NCBI RefSeq assembly: GCF_000006405.1
Contig: NW_003216064.1
Span: forward strand, 101,926-165,925
Reading direction: 5' to 3'
DNA: 64,000 nt
DNA from: Perkinsus marinus ATCC 50983
Lineage: Eukaryota; Perkinsozoa; Perkinsida; Perkinsidae
Positions within the stretch are counted from its first letter, which is position 1, and the number at the start of each line of letters is the position of its first letter. The notes under the pieces were generated by a model. That model searched no databases, was not told where the DNA came from, and was given only the letters and a program-made list of their open reading frames with translations. The translations under genes and the position numbers were made by a program. Shown piece after piece: positions 40,024-50,158 of the stretch.

Positions 40024-41230
40024 CTAGCGACGTGGCGGACGGTCTCCCCTCGGCTGAGCAGGCTTGGCCCAGTCGAGCTTAAGGATAAGGTTATCGTAAC
40101 TGAGTCACAATTCCTGGTAAATCAAAGTAGCGCAACAGAGGTCCTCTACCCGTGTCCGTTGAGCTTTTCCAAAGCCTTCTCAGCATCCTTCTTGTTGTAG
40201 TACGTGACGAAAGCGAAGCCCTTGGAGAGCCCAGTCTCGGGGTTGCGGGCTGGCAAAAGCCTTCTAGTAGTAGGATGAGCATGCGAGCCCCAACTTACCA
40301 AGATAGATCCTCTGCACACGGCCAGCGGTAGAGAAGAGCTGCTGAAGGTCACCATCACCAACATCTTCAGAAAGGTTAGAGACACTATAAAACGCATGAA
40401 GGCCTCGAATGGTGAAGTGTAGTCCTACCGCAAAGTGTGCTCATCTCTGTCCTTCTGTTGGTCGAATGGTCTAGCACCACCACCAAGACCACGCTGGTTG
40501 GGTGGCACATAGCGGCCAGTCGTGTGAGTACGGAGCTACAGTGGTCACTGCTATAGTACGCATCGAATGGTACTACCGGAATCGCCTCCTTCTCAGCTTC
40601 GCCGTCGGCCTCTCCTTCACTCTCACCACGGAACTTAGTCCATACGCTAACCTTCTTCTTGTTGAGACCGAGGACCTACGACCGACCATAGGCCAACTTG
40701 GTTCCTTCCCCTACTACTACTTGGTCCACACTCGCCGTCCAGAATTTCTCCTGATCGGCACCAGTCTCATCCTCAGCAGCAGCGCTGGCACCAGTAAGCT
40801 TGCTGGGCTCCAGATTGATCTCATCTTCGGTACGATTCGCAAAGGTATTATTTTTATTCATCTCCACAGCCTTTCCAAAGGGAGTCCAATGTCTCCGTCT
40901 GATAGTATCATCTCTGCCCTCCCTACACCACCCCATCACCACTACTACCTTTCTGACTCAGCCTTGCTGCAAGTCACTCGTACAGTGGTGACCTTGACGA
41001 CCCTCGTCACCTTATATACAGCACCGTCCCGCTCTTGGTACTCGGTTATGGTCTTGAGACCAGTCTCGGGATCTAAAGGCAAGCGGGATATCCTAGGTCC
41101 GTCTTGGTATGATACAAACTAGGTACGGATGCTTACCAATATCCGTCTCGGTGGTGGATGGCACCTCCCGGTTGCTTGGTGATACGGGATCCTCATCAGC
41201 CCATCGCCCGGTTGTCATTACTGAAGCCAT
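40024..41230 (-). CDS. Translation initiation factor eIF3 subunit G
   Basis: RNA-binding subunit of eIF3 acting in scanning and reinitiation. ATG at 41230 (MASVMTTGRWADEDP). A 34-nt intron joins to DPETGLKTITEYQERDGAVY and KVTRVVKVTTV, the eIF3g N-terminal domain; the next exon gives RRRHWTPFGKAVE. A Glu/Ala-rich linker and TGRYVPPNQRGLGGG follow, then the C-terminal RRM assembled from NLSEDVGDGDLQQLF, VQRIYLGK, NPETGLSKGFAFVTYYNKK and DAEKALEKLNGHG, and finally YDNLILKLDWAKP with stop at 40024. The RRM RNP1 motif (SKGFAFVTY) is intact. Order and motifs follow eIF3g across eukaryotes. A zinc-knuckle segment, present in animal eIF3g, was not clearly seen. Confidence 0.88.
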
Positions 41231-41950
41231 ACCGCCACTGATGATTGATGTGTTGCTACTTCACAGTAGTCAAATGATTATCGCGCTCGCCATTCTAATC
41301 GATAGAGCTGAGCGGTTTCATCCATGAACATCAACAATCTTCGCATGTTCCCCCCCCCCCCCGGCGTCGGGTCGTGGGCTAGAGGACGACGCTATACACG
41401 TGACGTCCTGGCCAAAGTGGTGGGGTCAGCCTTAACGTAACGGGAGGTACCACACCACATCGTCAGGGAGGGGGGAGATCGGAAAATAAATCTACAACTA
41501 AGCCGAGAGTGCGATGTAACCTTACGGCTCGAACGATCTTCGAGGCACTACCCGTAGCGCTGACCATCAGTTCGACACAACGTATTTTTCCTTGATGTAA
41601 ATGGAGTTGGGTTAGAGAGTGTACGAATGTGGTAGACACTCCCAGGCAAATCCCAGGATCATGCAAGGCGGTGTGGCTCTGATAACACTGCAGAAGGCAG
41701 ATGTGTTCTAAATTGATTTCTCCGAACAGAACGAGGCCGACAAGCTTGTTGGGGACTGAGACGAACCGGCATCGGTTGTCATCTAGGATATCGCAAAATC
41801 CAGTATGAAATTAGCTCTTCCGTATACTCAACAACTGGATCATCATGGACACCCAATGATACATGCTAGTCATGAAGAAGGAGACAGCTCCTACACAGGG
41901 GCTGTATTACGGGCCGTAATTTACGGCGTATCACTATTTCGCTGCTATTG
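41231..41950. other. Intergenic with 13-C homopolymer
   Basis: No gene. A run of 13 C occupies 41350-41362, a likely slippage or sequencing-error site. It lies upstream of eIF3g and beyond the 3' end of the next minus-strand transporter, so the eIF3g promoter is probably here. Confidence 0.6.
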
Positions 41951-43060
41951 TCATTCCTTGGGTACACGCGCGCTGACGGAAACCTTTAAGCTCTTTGCCG
42001 GCAAGTCGTGATTCGGTTCGCTGATGCCGCTCGATGAAGCAATCTTTGCTCCAAGAATAGCCGAGCTCGAGCACACTATCATGAGAGATCCGACTACACT
42101 GAGCAAACTGATCTCATCAGGATTGGCTAAAGCTTGCCATAGAAATGTGAAGGCGACATTGGCCTGGAACAGAATGGCACAGTTCTGAGGTTTCTCAAGT
42201 TGAAGGGATCTATTGTAAAAGAACTGCGAAAGGGTACCGAAAATTCCCGTACCGATCATAAAAATGCTGCAGCTGTAACCAGTGCTAGCAACGGAGGGAA
42301 GTGTGAGAGCATCCAAGCCGAGAGCGAGGCTTGCAGCACTCTCAAATGTTCCGCAGACACCAAAGGAGAAGACCAGGCAAACGTAATGGACTGAAGAACC
42401 GATGAAGTAAACGATAATAGGAACCATACCAGAGGTGGCCGCTCCTGCAATTGTGACAATGAGGGCACTCAGATCCGTCTGGGATTCTTCAACAGTTATC
42501 GAGGAGTCGAAAACGAAACTCGGGCGAACAACAAATACAGACCCGGTGAGGCCGACAAAAAGAGCAACGACTTCAACGAAGGATACCCTCTGTTTGAGAA
42601 TGAGAGCAGAATACACCGCAGTGAACACGGGATTGGTGAAGAAGATCGCGTTGGCGTTTGCCATCGGCATGCGAGCTACCGCGTAGAGCAGCAATAGGTT
42701 TGCTAGAGCGCCCACGAGACCTCTTATAAAGCAAATGAGGCGGCACCCTGGGGGACCGATGGGGTTCACTTGTACAAGTAGGGCGAAGAAGGCGGCGATA
42801 ATTGTCTGAATCACCGATCGCACCAGTGTGATCTCTGAGCCAGAGAACTCTTCGGAGGCCATGTAGGCACAGAGCTGCATGAGTGAAAAGAAGAACACTC
42901 CAATCATGCAGAGGAAACCTCCTAAAATTGGCGAAGCTGACGGTATTATTCCCTTGAGATCGGCTTGAACAGGATCCTCAGGGTCGGTATCGGACAGTGT
43001 TGCTGTAGACTCGGCTGTAGACTCCTCCGACGAGATAACATCTAGTTTGGTAACAGACAT
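41951..43060 (-). CDS. EamA/DMT-family transporter 1
   Basis: Single-exon gene, 369 residues, ATG at 43060. After a polar Ser/Glu-rich N-terminus of about 45 residues there are about ten hydrophobic helices in two EamA halves (LGGFLCMIGVFFFSLMQLC; RGLVGALANLLLLYAVARM; NAIFFTNPVFTAVYSALIL). Members of the drug/metabolite transporter superfamily export or exchange small organic molecules or nucleotide sugars; the substrate here is unknown. It is a clear paralogue of the gene at 56990-58111: RGLVGALANLLLLYAV aligns with RGFLGAMSNFLLYYAI and the NPVFTAVYSALI region with NPLFTMLYAVCL. Confidence 0.85.
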   Translation of the reverse strand: MSVTKLDVISSEESTAESTATLSDTDPEDPVQADLKGIIPSASPILGGFLCMIGVFFFSLMQLCAYMASEEFSGSEITLVRSVIQTIIAAFFALLVQVNPIGPPGCRLICFIRGLVGALANLLLLYAVARMPMANANAIFFTNPVFTAVYSALILKQRVSFVEVVALFVGLTGSVFVVRPSFVFDSSITVEESQTDLSALIVTIAGAATSGMVPIIVYFIGSSVHYVCLVFSFGVCGTFESAASLALGLDALTLPSVASTGYSCSIFMIGTGIFGTLSQFFYNRSLQLEKPQNCAILFQANVAFTFLWQALANPDEISLLSVVGSLMIVCSSSAILGAKIASSSGISEPNHDLPAKSLKVSVSARVPKE

Positions 43061-43309
43061 GGTAGTAACGCAAGGGATGAGCGTCAGCAGGGAGCTAACC
43101 TGATATATGAGCGATAAATAGTGAGATGCACAGATGTATAGACCCCTTCGAATATGACAACTCGGATCAGATCTTCAAGAGGGAACACGCAAAGTCACTT
43201 ACGATTATCATGGTGTACTAAGTCTTCGAGATTCTCGGGTGGTCGCGCTGTGTTACAATCCCAGCTAGTGTCTCCGAGACCCTGAGACACCGAGACTCCG
43301 AGACATGCG

Positions 43310-43336
43310 ACTTCGCGAGACACTGTCTCGCGAAGT
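43310..43336. repeat. 27-bp perfect palindrome
   Basis: ACTTCGCGAGACA, one central C, then TGTCTCGCGAAGT: 13-bp arms with no mismatch. Immediately upstream, 43272-43305 holds four spaced GAGAC words in a CCGAGAC/CTGAGAC pattern. It lies about 250 bp upstream of the EamA transporter ATG. Confidence 0.9.
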
Positions 43337-43779
43337 ATGCATCCTTGATGGTGGTCTCCAAGTTGCAAAACCGATAGTACCGCGTTGCAGCATCCGTAGT
43401 TTCCCCACACATGCGAGGAAGCCTAGCCTATTACCCATAACGCAAATAGTGGTGTTGATACTGAGACTAGTACACCGACACCTCGCTTGATCTCCCCGAG
43501 TTGCTTCCGAATCAACTCCGCGATGATTTTCTCAGAGCGATTTACAGATCTTTAAGGACCTTCACTAAGAGTAGCACGGTGATTCTGTAAGATCGAACAT
43601 GATAAAGCTGTAAGGTGAGCTCAATCTTAGTGGTACAAACGACTTGAACACATCCCGTGGATGCGTGGCCGGTTAAGTCATCGTGAATGTCCTAGGGAGA
43701 TCTTCACTTCTGGTCCGTAACACTGCTGGAATGAAAGTAGTGTCCTTCCTCATGCACCTGGCGTACTCAACTCTCCGGT

Positions 43780-44030
43780 GGGGCGGCTATGCCACAGCTC
43801 GATGTGGTTATTCTCAGTTGCTGTGGGATACGCCTCAGAGTTTCTTCTCACCGCATAGGCGTGATGGGACCCACCGGTGTTGGCATATCTGCCCTTGAAA
43901 TGAATCGGTTTTATTGGTACTATCAAATTTGGTAGGGGGAGCTGATACCCACATTCCATGAGAAATTGAGCCACTTCGGCTATGCCTGCGCCATCATGCA
44001 TGTGCAATCTTGGACTGGCATAGCGGCCCC
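43780..44030. repeat. Single copies of the GGCATAGC core, both orientations
   Basis: Minus-strand copy at about 43780-43794 (reverse complement TGGCATAGCCGCCCC), a plus-strand truncated form TGGCATATCTGCCC at 43881, and a full plus-strand copy GGCATAGCGGCCCCACG at 44017-44033. These match the tandem arrays at 34364 and 49237. Confidence 0.8.
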
Positions 44031-44976
44031 ACGCCGTGAAATTCAACCCATTGGAGGTGAGATAGATGTCTTTAAGTTATGATAGACCGCAGCTCAGAGT
44101 CGGGGAGTCGTACCTCAGATGCCCAATAGGTTCTGGCTAGCACGCATCCGCATGTCGCGTCCGTCTAGGCTAGTATCCAATCAACGAGTGCTCCGTATGG
44201 AATGAGAAGATGATGATGATGACGGGGGATACTGTATCCAGATACGCAGGTAGCATCGACCTCGTCACAAATTGTCCTCTCCCTCTTAGGACTGTACCTC
44301 AACCTAACACGGCGACCACCAGTAGCATTCGATTTACAGTAGCGTCATTACCAATGTTAAATTTTGAGCACGGAATTGGCAGCTACACGAACAAAATCAT
44401 TCGCTGTGCGTTGTCGCGCGCAAGGCGAGCGCTGTTGACCAACTCATCATGATTTGACGTCACGCGGTTTGTGCTCCGCTGGCGAATGACCTCTATTCCA
44501 GTGAAGTATCTAATGCCCAAGCTGTAGACGCAAGAATGGCTATCATTTCTAAAGGAGGAGTTGTAAAGATCACCCAACTCCTCTGCTACGACATTGAATT
44601 TGGTTATTTTAACGTGAATTAAAACCAAGTTATTCCGCATGGTAAGCACTCATCTACCATAAGGATGGTGCGCATCGCGGAAGGAAAGGTTCTGGTTAGC
44701 GTTAGAGGAGTAAGGCTAATGTCCGGGGTGAAGGTGGTGAGTCTTGCGATTAGATGAGTACTGAGGTCGTGTTCAACGGCACAAACCGTATGCTATCAGA
44801 TGATCAGTGATAATGACCTGGATGGTAGTAGATCTGCGACGAAGGCAGACCCTATGGAATGTCAGAAGGGTCGTGTTGGGGAAGAGCGGACTGGTGAAAC
44901 GTGATGGGCATGATCCTCGCTGCTTGGGGTGATAGTACAGTAACTTTCGTCACGTGAATGGTTTCAAAACACAAGT

Positions 44977-45547
44977 AATGGATCGAGTTGTAATATCAAT
45001 TTTGGCGCTTGCACTGGCCTCTCCTGGGGACATCTTGGCATGGCCTCGACCAGTCCTTCCTCCTCTCGACTGCTACATTGACAACGATAACCTGAATGGC
45101 AACCCGCCCTAGAGAGGACGATGAAGAGTCTCTAACAGAGGGAATGGTAGTGCTAATCCTATACAGTTTCCCTTGCGCCACTACTCTAGCCTGAGCTCAT
45201 TTGTGATGACTTGCGACTATATAGAGGTCCATCCAGTGGATTTTTATGAGGTACTCGGTATACTCGAGTTCAAAGCACCGGTCTACGTCTTGGTGGCGTG
45301 GTCTCCCAGCGAGATGAATGGTAAGTTAGGAGCAGAGTGGGAATTCTCTGCTTGGACGTTTTCGGGCGCAAGTTTTGCCTTGAGCAGTCGGGTAGTACAG
45401 GAGTATTTTTGGCGCAAACCTCGAAACAGGTCGAGTAGAGAGCTTGTGTATGTTCAACCAGGCGAAACCGACCCACGTGCTATGCTGCTGGCCACGGGAG
45501 GTCGGAGCTTCCCGCTTCATATCGAGGCAGCTACCAAAACTATCTGA
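44977..45547 (+). CDS. Possible secreted protein, splicing unresolved
   Basis: Not recognised. The ATG at 44977 opens MDRVVISILALALASPGDIL, a plausible signal peptide, in a frame that closes near 45112. A second frame from about 45170 to the stop at 45547 reads convincingly as coding (VMTCDYIEVHPVDFYEVLGI, then LVYVQPGETDPRAMLLATGG). The two are probably exons of one gene but no GT-AG pair closed the frame with certainty. Confidence 0.4.
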
Positions 45548-45642
45548 TACAATAGCGACGATGGTCTTGGATTTTTAGGAGTTTTCGACATTTTATTATA
45601 TGCTAGGGAGCTTGAGATCGACTACTCTGTGGGTGAGAGAAT

Positions 45643-47519
45643 ATGAGTCGGTACATAGGTCCATATCGTCCGACTTGGGAACCCTTGTTTGATCTCTTCG
45701 GCTCTTTTGATCCGGATCCAGTTGTGCAGAAGATGATAAATGAGGCTATGGAGCGTGCTCATTTTCACGGCAAGGATTGGGTATGTAGTTTGTCTGAGAA
45801 ACGACCGAGGTTGATGGGCTCATCGTAGGCTTATAGACGATTGAACAAGTCGGAAAAACTCGGCTACATAAGGAATCCTCCGCCACTGCCTTGGTGCATC
45901 TACCAAGTTCCAGGGCCCAGCAGTGAATCGATCTACCAGCTGTAGTAATGTGGGATTTGGGTTGAAGGCAGTAGTATTGGCAGTAGGTATCTAAATGACT
46001 GCTTTCTGGCCGAGAGTGTAGTGGCCGAATGGGGCGTCGCTAGGAGGGATGTAGATACTGAGATAAGGCAGGACATATTACGTATGATGGAACACTCGGG
46101 CGTCGTTGTCGTTGATCTTATTGCTGGACTCAGAACTGCCAAGTCCTGAGGAGACCGGCCATACGGGAAAGTTCGGGCATGATATTAACATAAGGCAGAA
46201 GCCGAAACGGGGACATCTATTTTTCCGAGGAGAACCTAGGAACACGAAAAGGAGTATGGATTCTCAAGTCGATGATCTAAAGCTTTGCTTGTCACTTTGT
46301 TAGATGTGGTGGGTCAGATGGTCGAGTGCAACAAGTACATCATAGATTTTTCCCGTCCTATTGCTATAAGGAGTCTGATTCCCCCGACACTACCGGCGGT
46401 TCGGTGAGGAAGGGGTGCTCCTTGCTCGAGTGGGACCCTACTCTGGTTCAGGTCGGCCTTGCAGGACATCATCGACTTCTCAGTAGAATACGCCTCGGAG
46501 AGGGGCCTGGATCCGGACAGCGCGCTGTCATTCCGAATACTAGTGAAAATGGCGCAGCAACCCTGGCATGTTGACGATGAGACAGTACTGCTTTGCGGTC
46601 CTGTTCATTGTGAAGCAGAACTCCACCAGGTTAAGGAAGGAGTCCGTGTTGTTATGGAGTGGCTCGGCACACGACTCTTGGCCCGCTATTGGGACTATAT
46701 AACGGTAGGAGATGGGATAGTCACTGGCTTATTGGATTATGTAGAGTATAGTCTACTATCTTTAAGTGTTATTGCTAGCTTTATTATATCTGTGTTGATG
46801 GACTTCTAGAATATGCATCCACTTTGGCAATGGTCATTTCCGTTGTCTTTTCAATTTATACCTACCAACTGTAGCTACTGGACGCTTTCGGTAACTGTAG
46901 CTGATCGACGAGTTTGAGAAGCGGCTGGTTATAGCTGCTTTCGCGGGTCCGTTACAAAGTGTGCGGGATGGTTACAAAGTCTTGTATTTGTGTCATGTCG
47001 AGCCTAGTAGGCCCCTCTGCTTGTTAGCTCTTGAATAGCTTCAGTGAAAGAGAGGTTATATTCTGCAGGTAGATGCAACTCGTGTCCGCTCCCATGCCCA
47101 GCTTCCACACTTTGAGCGGCAAGGCCTCGGTGGTGCCGTTTGCGTGTCTCCTCAGCAACTAGAGGCGCGCCAGGGTGAGACCTTGCCGTTATCCAGGCTG
47201 CCTAAGTCGACACACGAGTGTTCAGGATGTCCTTTTTATTACGACTCGAGGCATCCTCGCTCAGTCAGAGTACCGTTAGAGTGTCCGCCGTTTCAGCTGT
47301 GGGAGCGGTTCCCGAATACAGCGTTCGGATGCGAGGAGAAGACGGGTGCGGCGCGGCAAGTATGGGTGACTTTCGGGTAAGCACCCAGCGGTGGGTCGGA
47401 GGAGATAGTTGCGGTCCAGGTACCGCCTTACTGATCATCCTTCGAGAACTGAGACTTCGAGGCTTCAGGAGGAGTTGTCTTGGGCTAAGCCAGGCCTTTG
47501 CTTCATGGCCGAGACCTAA
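45643..47519 (+). CDS. Uncharacterised multi-exon gene
   Basis: Not recognised. The ATG at 45643 starts MSRYIGPYRPTWEPLFDLFG; a 48-nt intron joins in frame to AYRRLNKSEKLGYIRNPPPL. Further coding frames follow on the same strand: SRYLNDCFLAESVVAEWGVA and DILRMMEHSGVVVVDLIAGL; KRGHLFFRGEPRNTKRSMDS; VECNKYIIDFSRPIAIRSLI; DIIDFSVEYASERGLDPDSA; HVDDETVLLCGPVHCEAELH and VMEWLGTRLLARYWDYITVG. A hydrophobic segment follows near 46840 (TLAMVISVVFSIY), and the last exons hold HECSGCPFYYDSRHPRSVRV and LQEELSWAKPGLCFMAET with stop at 47517-47519. No catalytic motif is obvious. It may be one large protein or two adjacent genes. Confidence 0.5.
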
Positions 47520-47655
47520 TTCAGAGGCGGCTTTCGGACTGTCCATACGTGGCCTAGATTTGCCACTATTTGAGTTTTTTTCTCTCTTGAGTGATGCGTT
47601 AGCACTATCTCATTAAGGTGAGTGGATATTCTTTTGCTCAGTTGCGTCGTCGTCT

Positions 47656-48972
47656 ATGACCATTCTCAACTCGTTGATGGTTAACCGAGATCTTGATGGA
47701 TCCGTGATTGAAAATCCGTCTACCTTTCGGCTTGTCCTGATATGTACGGTTGTGTTCATCGATTTCCTTGGCGTCACACTGCCTGCCAACATTATACCTG
47801 TCATGATTGATAAGTCAACCAAAGGTCACCTCGTTGGGTGTGAGAGCATTCCCGAAGGGACAGCGGTTTCCATAGCGGCTTTCACCTATGCTATCGGTAT
47901 GAGCATATCACCACCGCTCATGGGTTGGCTGTCGGATAGGCGAGGTCGTCGTCCTTTACTGTTAGCCTCGATGCTGGGTATCTCTATCTCCTATTTCTTA
48001 CAAGGATCAGCGAGAAATTACTGGTGGTTCGCCTTCTTCCGGTTCCTCACTGGTTTGAGTGGAGGCGGCCGGCCGGTGGCCATGGCTTATATCACAGACA
48101 CTCTGACCGACGTCAAAAGGCGCACTTCGTATTTTTCTTATATCAATATGGTCCCTGGTCTCTGCTTCGGCTTAGGGCCTGCCTTTGGTGGAGTGCTGGC
48201 CTTTTTCAGCCTCTCTGCACCATTTTATTTCGTATCATTCTGGGCATGTGTGGTGTTCGCGCTGCTCTACCTCTATCTCCCAGAGTCTCTCCATCCCTCT
48301 AGGATCCGGGCAAAAAAATTGGGATCGGACCCTGGCGAGTCGCTCCTGTCCGAATTGGTAGAAGACAGTCCCGAGATCGACTGTCATGCCTTCAGTCTAT
48401 TGTACTTTGTATCAGCAATGACTATGTTCTTAGTAGTGGTTATTGGTCTCATGTCCCCACTTGTACTCAGGGACTTCTTCAATCTGTCTCCACTATCGGC
48501 AGGGTTCACGTATCTAGGTGACGGAACTCTCATCGTCCTAGGAACCTTGGCATTCATCCATCTTGTCAATGAAGTTGGTTATACGAGTAGTTTTCTCGGG
48601 GCATCCAGTCTTTTCATATACGGCTTGGGTTGTCTCATCTTACCTGAGACATTCCACGACCTCTTCTTTTTTCTGGCCATCAAATATATCTTCCTCGGTG
48701 CATCACCATCATTGACGTTCGCAGCTTTACCGGTGTTAGTGGTTGAATTCTCTCCACGACACCGCAGTGGTGAACTGATGGGGTACTTCACGCTATTCCA
48801 GGGAGCTGGTCGTTTGGTCGGAACTATCACGGCTGGCCTCATGTACGATGCTCACCCCTATGTACCATTTTTGACCGCTGGCGTCGGGTCACTCCTGGCT
48901 GGGTCCGCTTGTTCTCTGCTCTATCACCGAGTCCATCGTAACAGAGAGACGCTTAGCTCGTCAGGATTCTGA
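47656..48972 (+). CDS. Major facilitator superfamily transporter 1
   Basis: Single-exon gene, 438 residues, ATG at 47656. Twelve-helix MFS topology is likely. Motif A between helices 2 and 3 is clear (GWLSDRRGRRPLLLASM), helix 1 reads VVFIDFLGVTLPANIIPVM and the helix 4/5 region has FFRFLTGLSGGGRPVAMAY. This pattern belongs to the DHA1/TetA-like group of H+-coupled exporters or drug/sugar transporters; the substrate is unknown. It is a tandem paralogue of the next gene (same strand), with matching IPVM/IPVL, HLVGCE and SGGGRPVAMAY/AGGGRPVAMAY stretches. No introns. Confidence 0.88.
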   Translation: MTILNSLMVNRDLDGSVIENPSTFRLVLICTVVFIDFLGVTLPANIIPVMIDKSTKGHLVGCESIPEGTAVSIAAFTYAIGMSISPPLMGWLSDRRGRRPLLLASMLGISISYFLQGSARNYWWFAFFRFLTGLSGGGRPVAMAYITDTLTDVKRRTSYFSYINMVPGLCFGLGPAFGGVLAFFSLSAPFYFVSFWACVVFALLYLYLPESLHPSRIRAKKLGSDPGESLLSELVEDSPEIDCHAFSLLYFVSAMTMFLVVVIGLMSPLVLRDFFNLSPLSAGFTYLGDGTLIVLGTLAFIHLVNEVGYTSSFLGASSLFIYGLGCLILPETFHDLFFFLAIKYIFLGASPSLTFAALPVLVVEFSPRHRSGELMGYFTLFQGAGRLVGTITAGLMYDAHPYVPFLTAGVGSLLAGSACSLLYHRVHRNRETLSSSGF

Positions 48973-50158
48973 GTAAAAGCGACGATTCTTTGGAATTAGT
49001 TCGCTATTATTTTTTTGAAATGTATTCAAATAGTAATGCTTCTCATCCGGCAGCGGTCTCGTCGATTATTTGGGTTGAATGAAGCTTAAAGCGACGAGTT
49101 GCGTTGGCGAGCGAGTGGGGCATCTTACGAGCGTCTTTTCAGCTCTTACCGGCCTACGAACACAATATCTTTTCGAGACCTATTTCACTCTTGATAAGAA
49201 TAGTTCTCGAGGACGGGGTATGGCATATTTTCGGGCGGCATAGCTGCCCCGCCCTGGGAGAGTGGCTGTGCGCAGGCGTGTATTGTGGCGGCAGAACCAA
49301 TCTTAGGCATAGCTGCCCCGCCCTGGGAGAGTGGCTGTGCGCAGGCGTGTATTGTGGCGGCAGAACCGCTCTGTTCTGGCGATGTGGTTGCGGTTAGGCA
49401 TATCTTGGGGTTGCATAGTTGCCCCGCCGGGAGTAAGTGATTGTACTCGGGCATATCCTGGAGTGGCATAGCTGCCCCGCCGGCATGAAGCGACTGTACT
49501 CAGGCATATCTTCGGGTGGCATAGCTGCCCCGTCGGGATAAAGTTATTGTATTCAGGCATATCTTGGAGCGGCATAGCCGCCCCGTCGAGAGTAAGTGCT
49601 TGTACTCGGGCATATCTTGGAGTGGCATAGCTGCCCCACCGTAAGTGCTTGATTGTAAGCGGTATCTTATAATTTCGCCACCTCTCTGTTATGATTTTTT
49701 TCTTGCTTCGAGTTGGACTTCGAAGTTCCACTTCATCATCATCATCATCATCATCATTGAAACAATCGGAGATTCGTCAAGAAACTAGGTTGATGCTCTC
49801 TCCCTATAGCGGACTGACAACGTTTTTCACTGGAAATTGTTGTTTTCCTGAGTCTCTAATCCCCGTAGACCATCAGGTGAGCTCAATGGGATTATAGTCA
49901 GCAGTTTGGCGAGCCTCGCCAGGCGAGGTACGCCTGGTTCTGCCAGTGAAGTCATCGGAGCAGTTTTTTGACGCGTTGCGAAAATTCTCTCGAAATCTCG
50001 TGGTCTAGCTCGGAGATATTACAAAATTGTGACTGGTCACAGTCGGTGCCGAAGTTTGAGAGCATACCTCACTTGCCCATATCCTTGGGTTATGCGGTTA
50101 ACTTCGCCGGAGAAACTCAACTCACCAAGAGCGGAAATGACCTCGAAAAGGTTTATTG
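48973..50158. other. Spacer between tandem MFS genes
   Basis: No gene. Contains the core-repeat array at 49237-49637 (separate entry) and a (TCA)n microsatellite at about 49731-49757. It must contain the promoter of the second MFS gene. Confidence 0.6.
49237..49637. repeat. Composite tandem array of 69-bp and 53-bp units sharing a core
   Basis: The core GGCATAGCTGCCCCGCC occurs at 49237 and 49306 (69-bp spacing, near-identical copies with GGCTGTGCGCAGGCGTG) and then, as variants, at about 49412, 49465, 49518, 49571 and 49624, exactly 53 bp apart. Each 53-bp unit carries a second half-core, GGGCATATCTTGGAGT. The core, slightly changed, is the centre of the 70-bp repeat at 34364 and of single copies near 34831 and 43.8-44.0 kb. 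Confidence 0.92.

Larger units (their letters stand above)
43061..44976. other. Intergenic region with palindrome and core repeats
   Basis: No supported gene in about 1.9 kb. It contains the palindrome at 43310-43336, GAGAC-rich direct repeats at 43272-43305, and core repeat copies at 43780-44030, both listed separately. Short ORFs have no domain signal. Confidence 0.55.

Noticed and set aside
41350-41362. Thirteen-C run as a functional G-quadruplex or regulatory site
   Set aside because: A single homopolymer of this length is as likely to be slippage or a sequencing artefact; no second G-run is suitably spaced.
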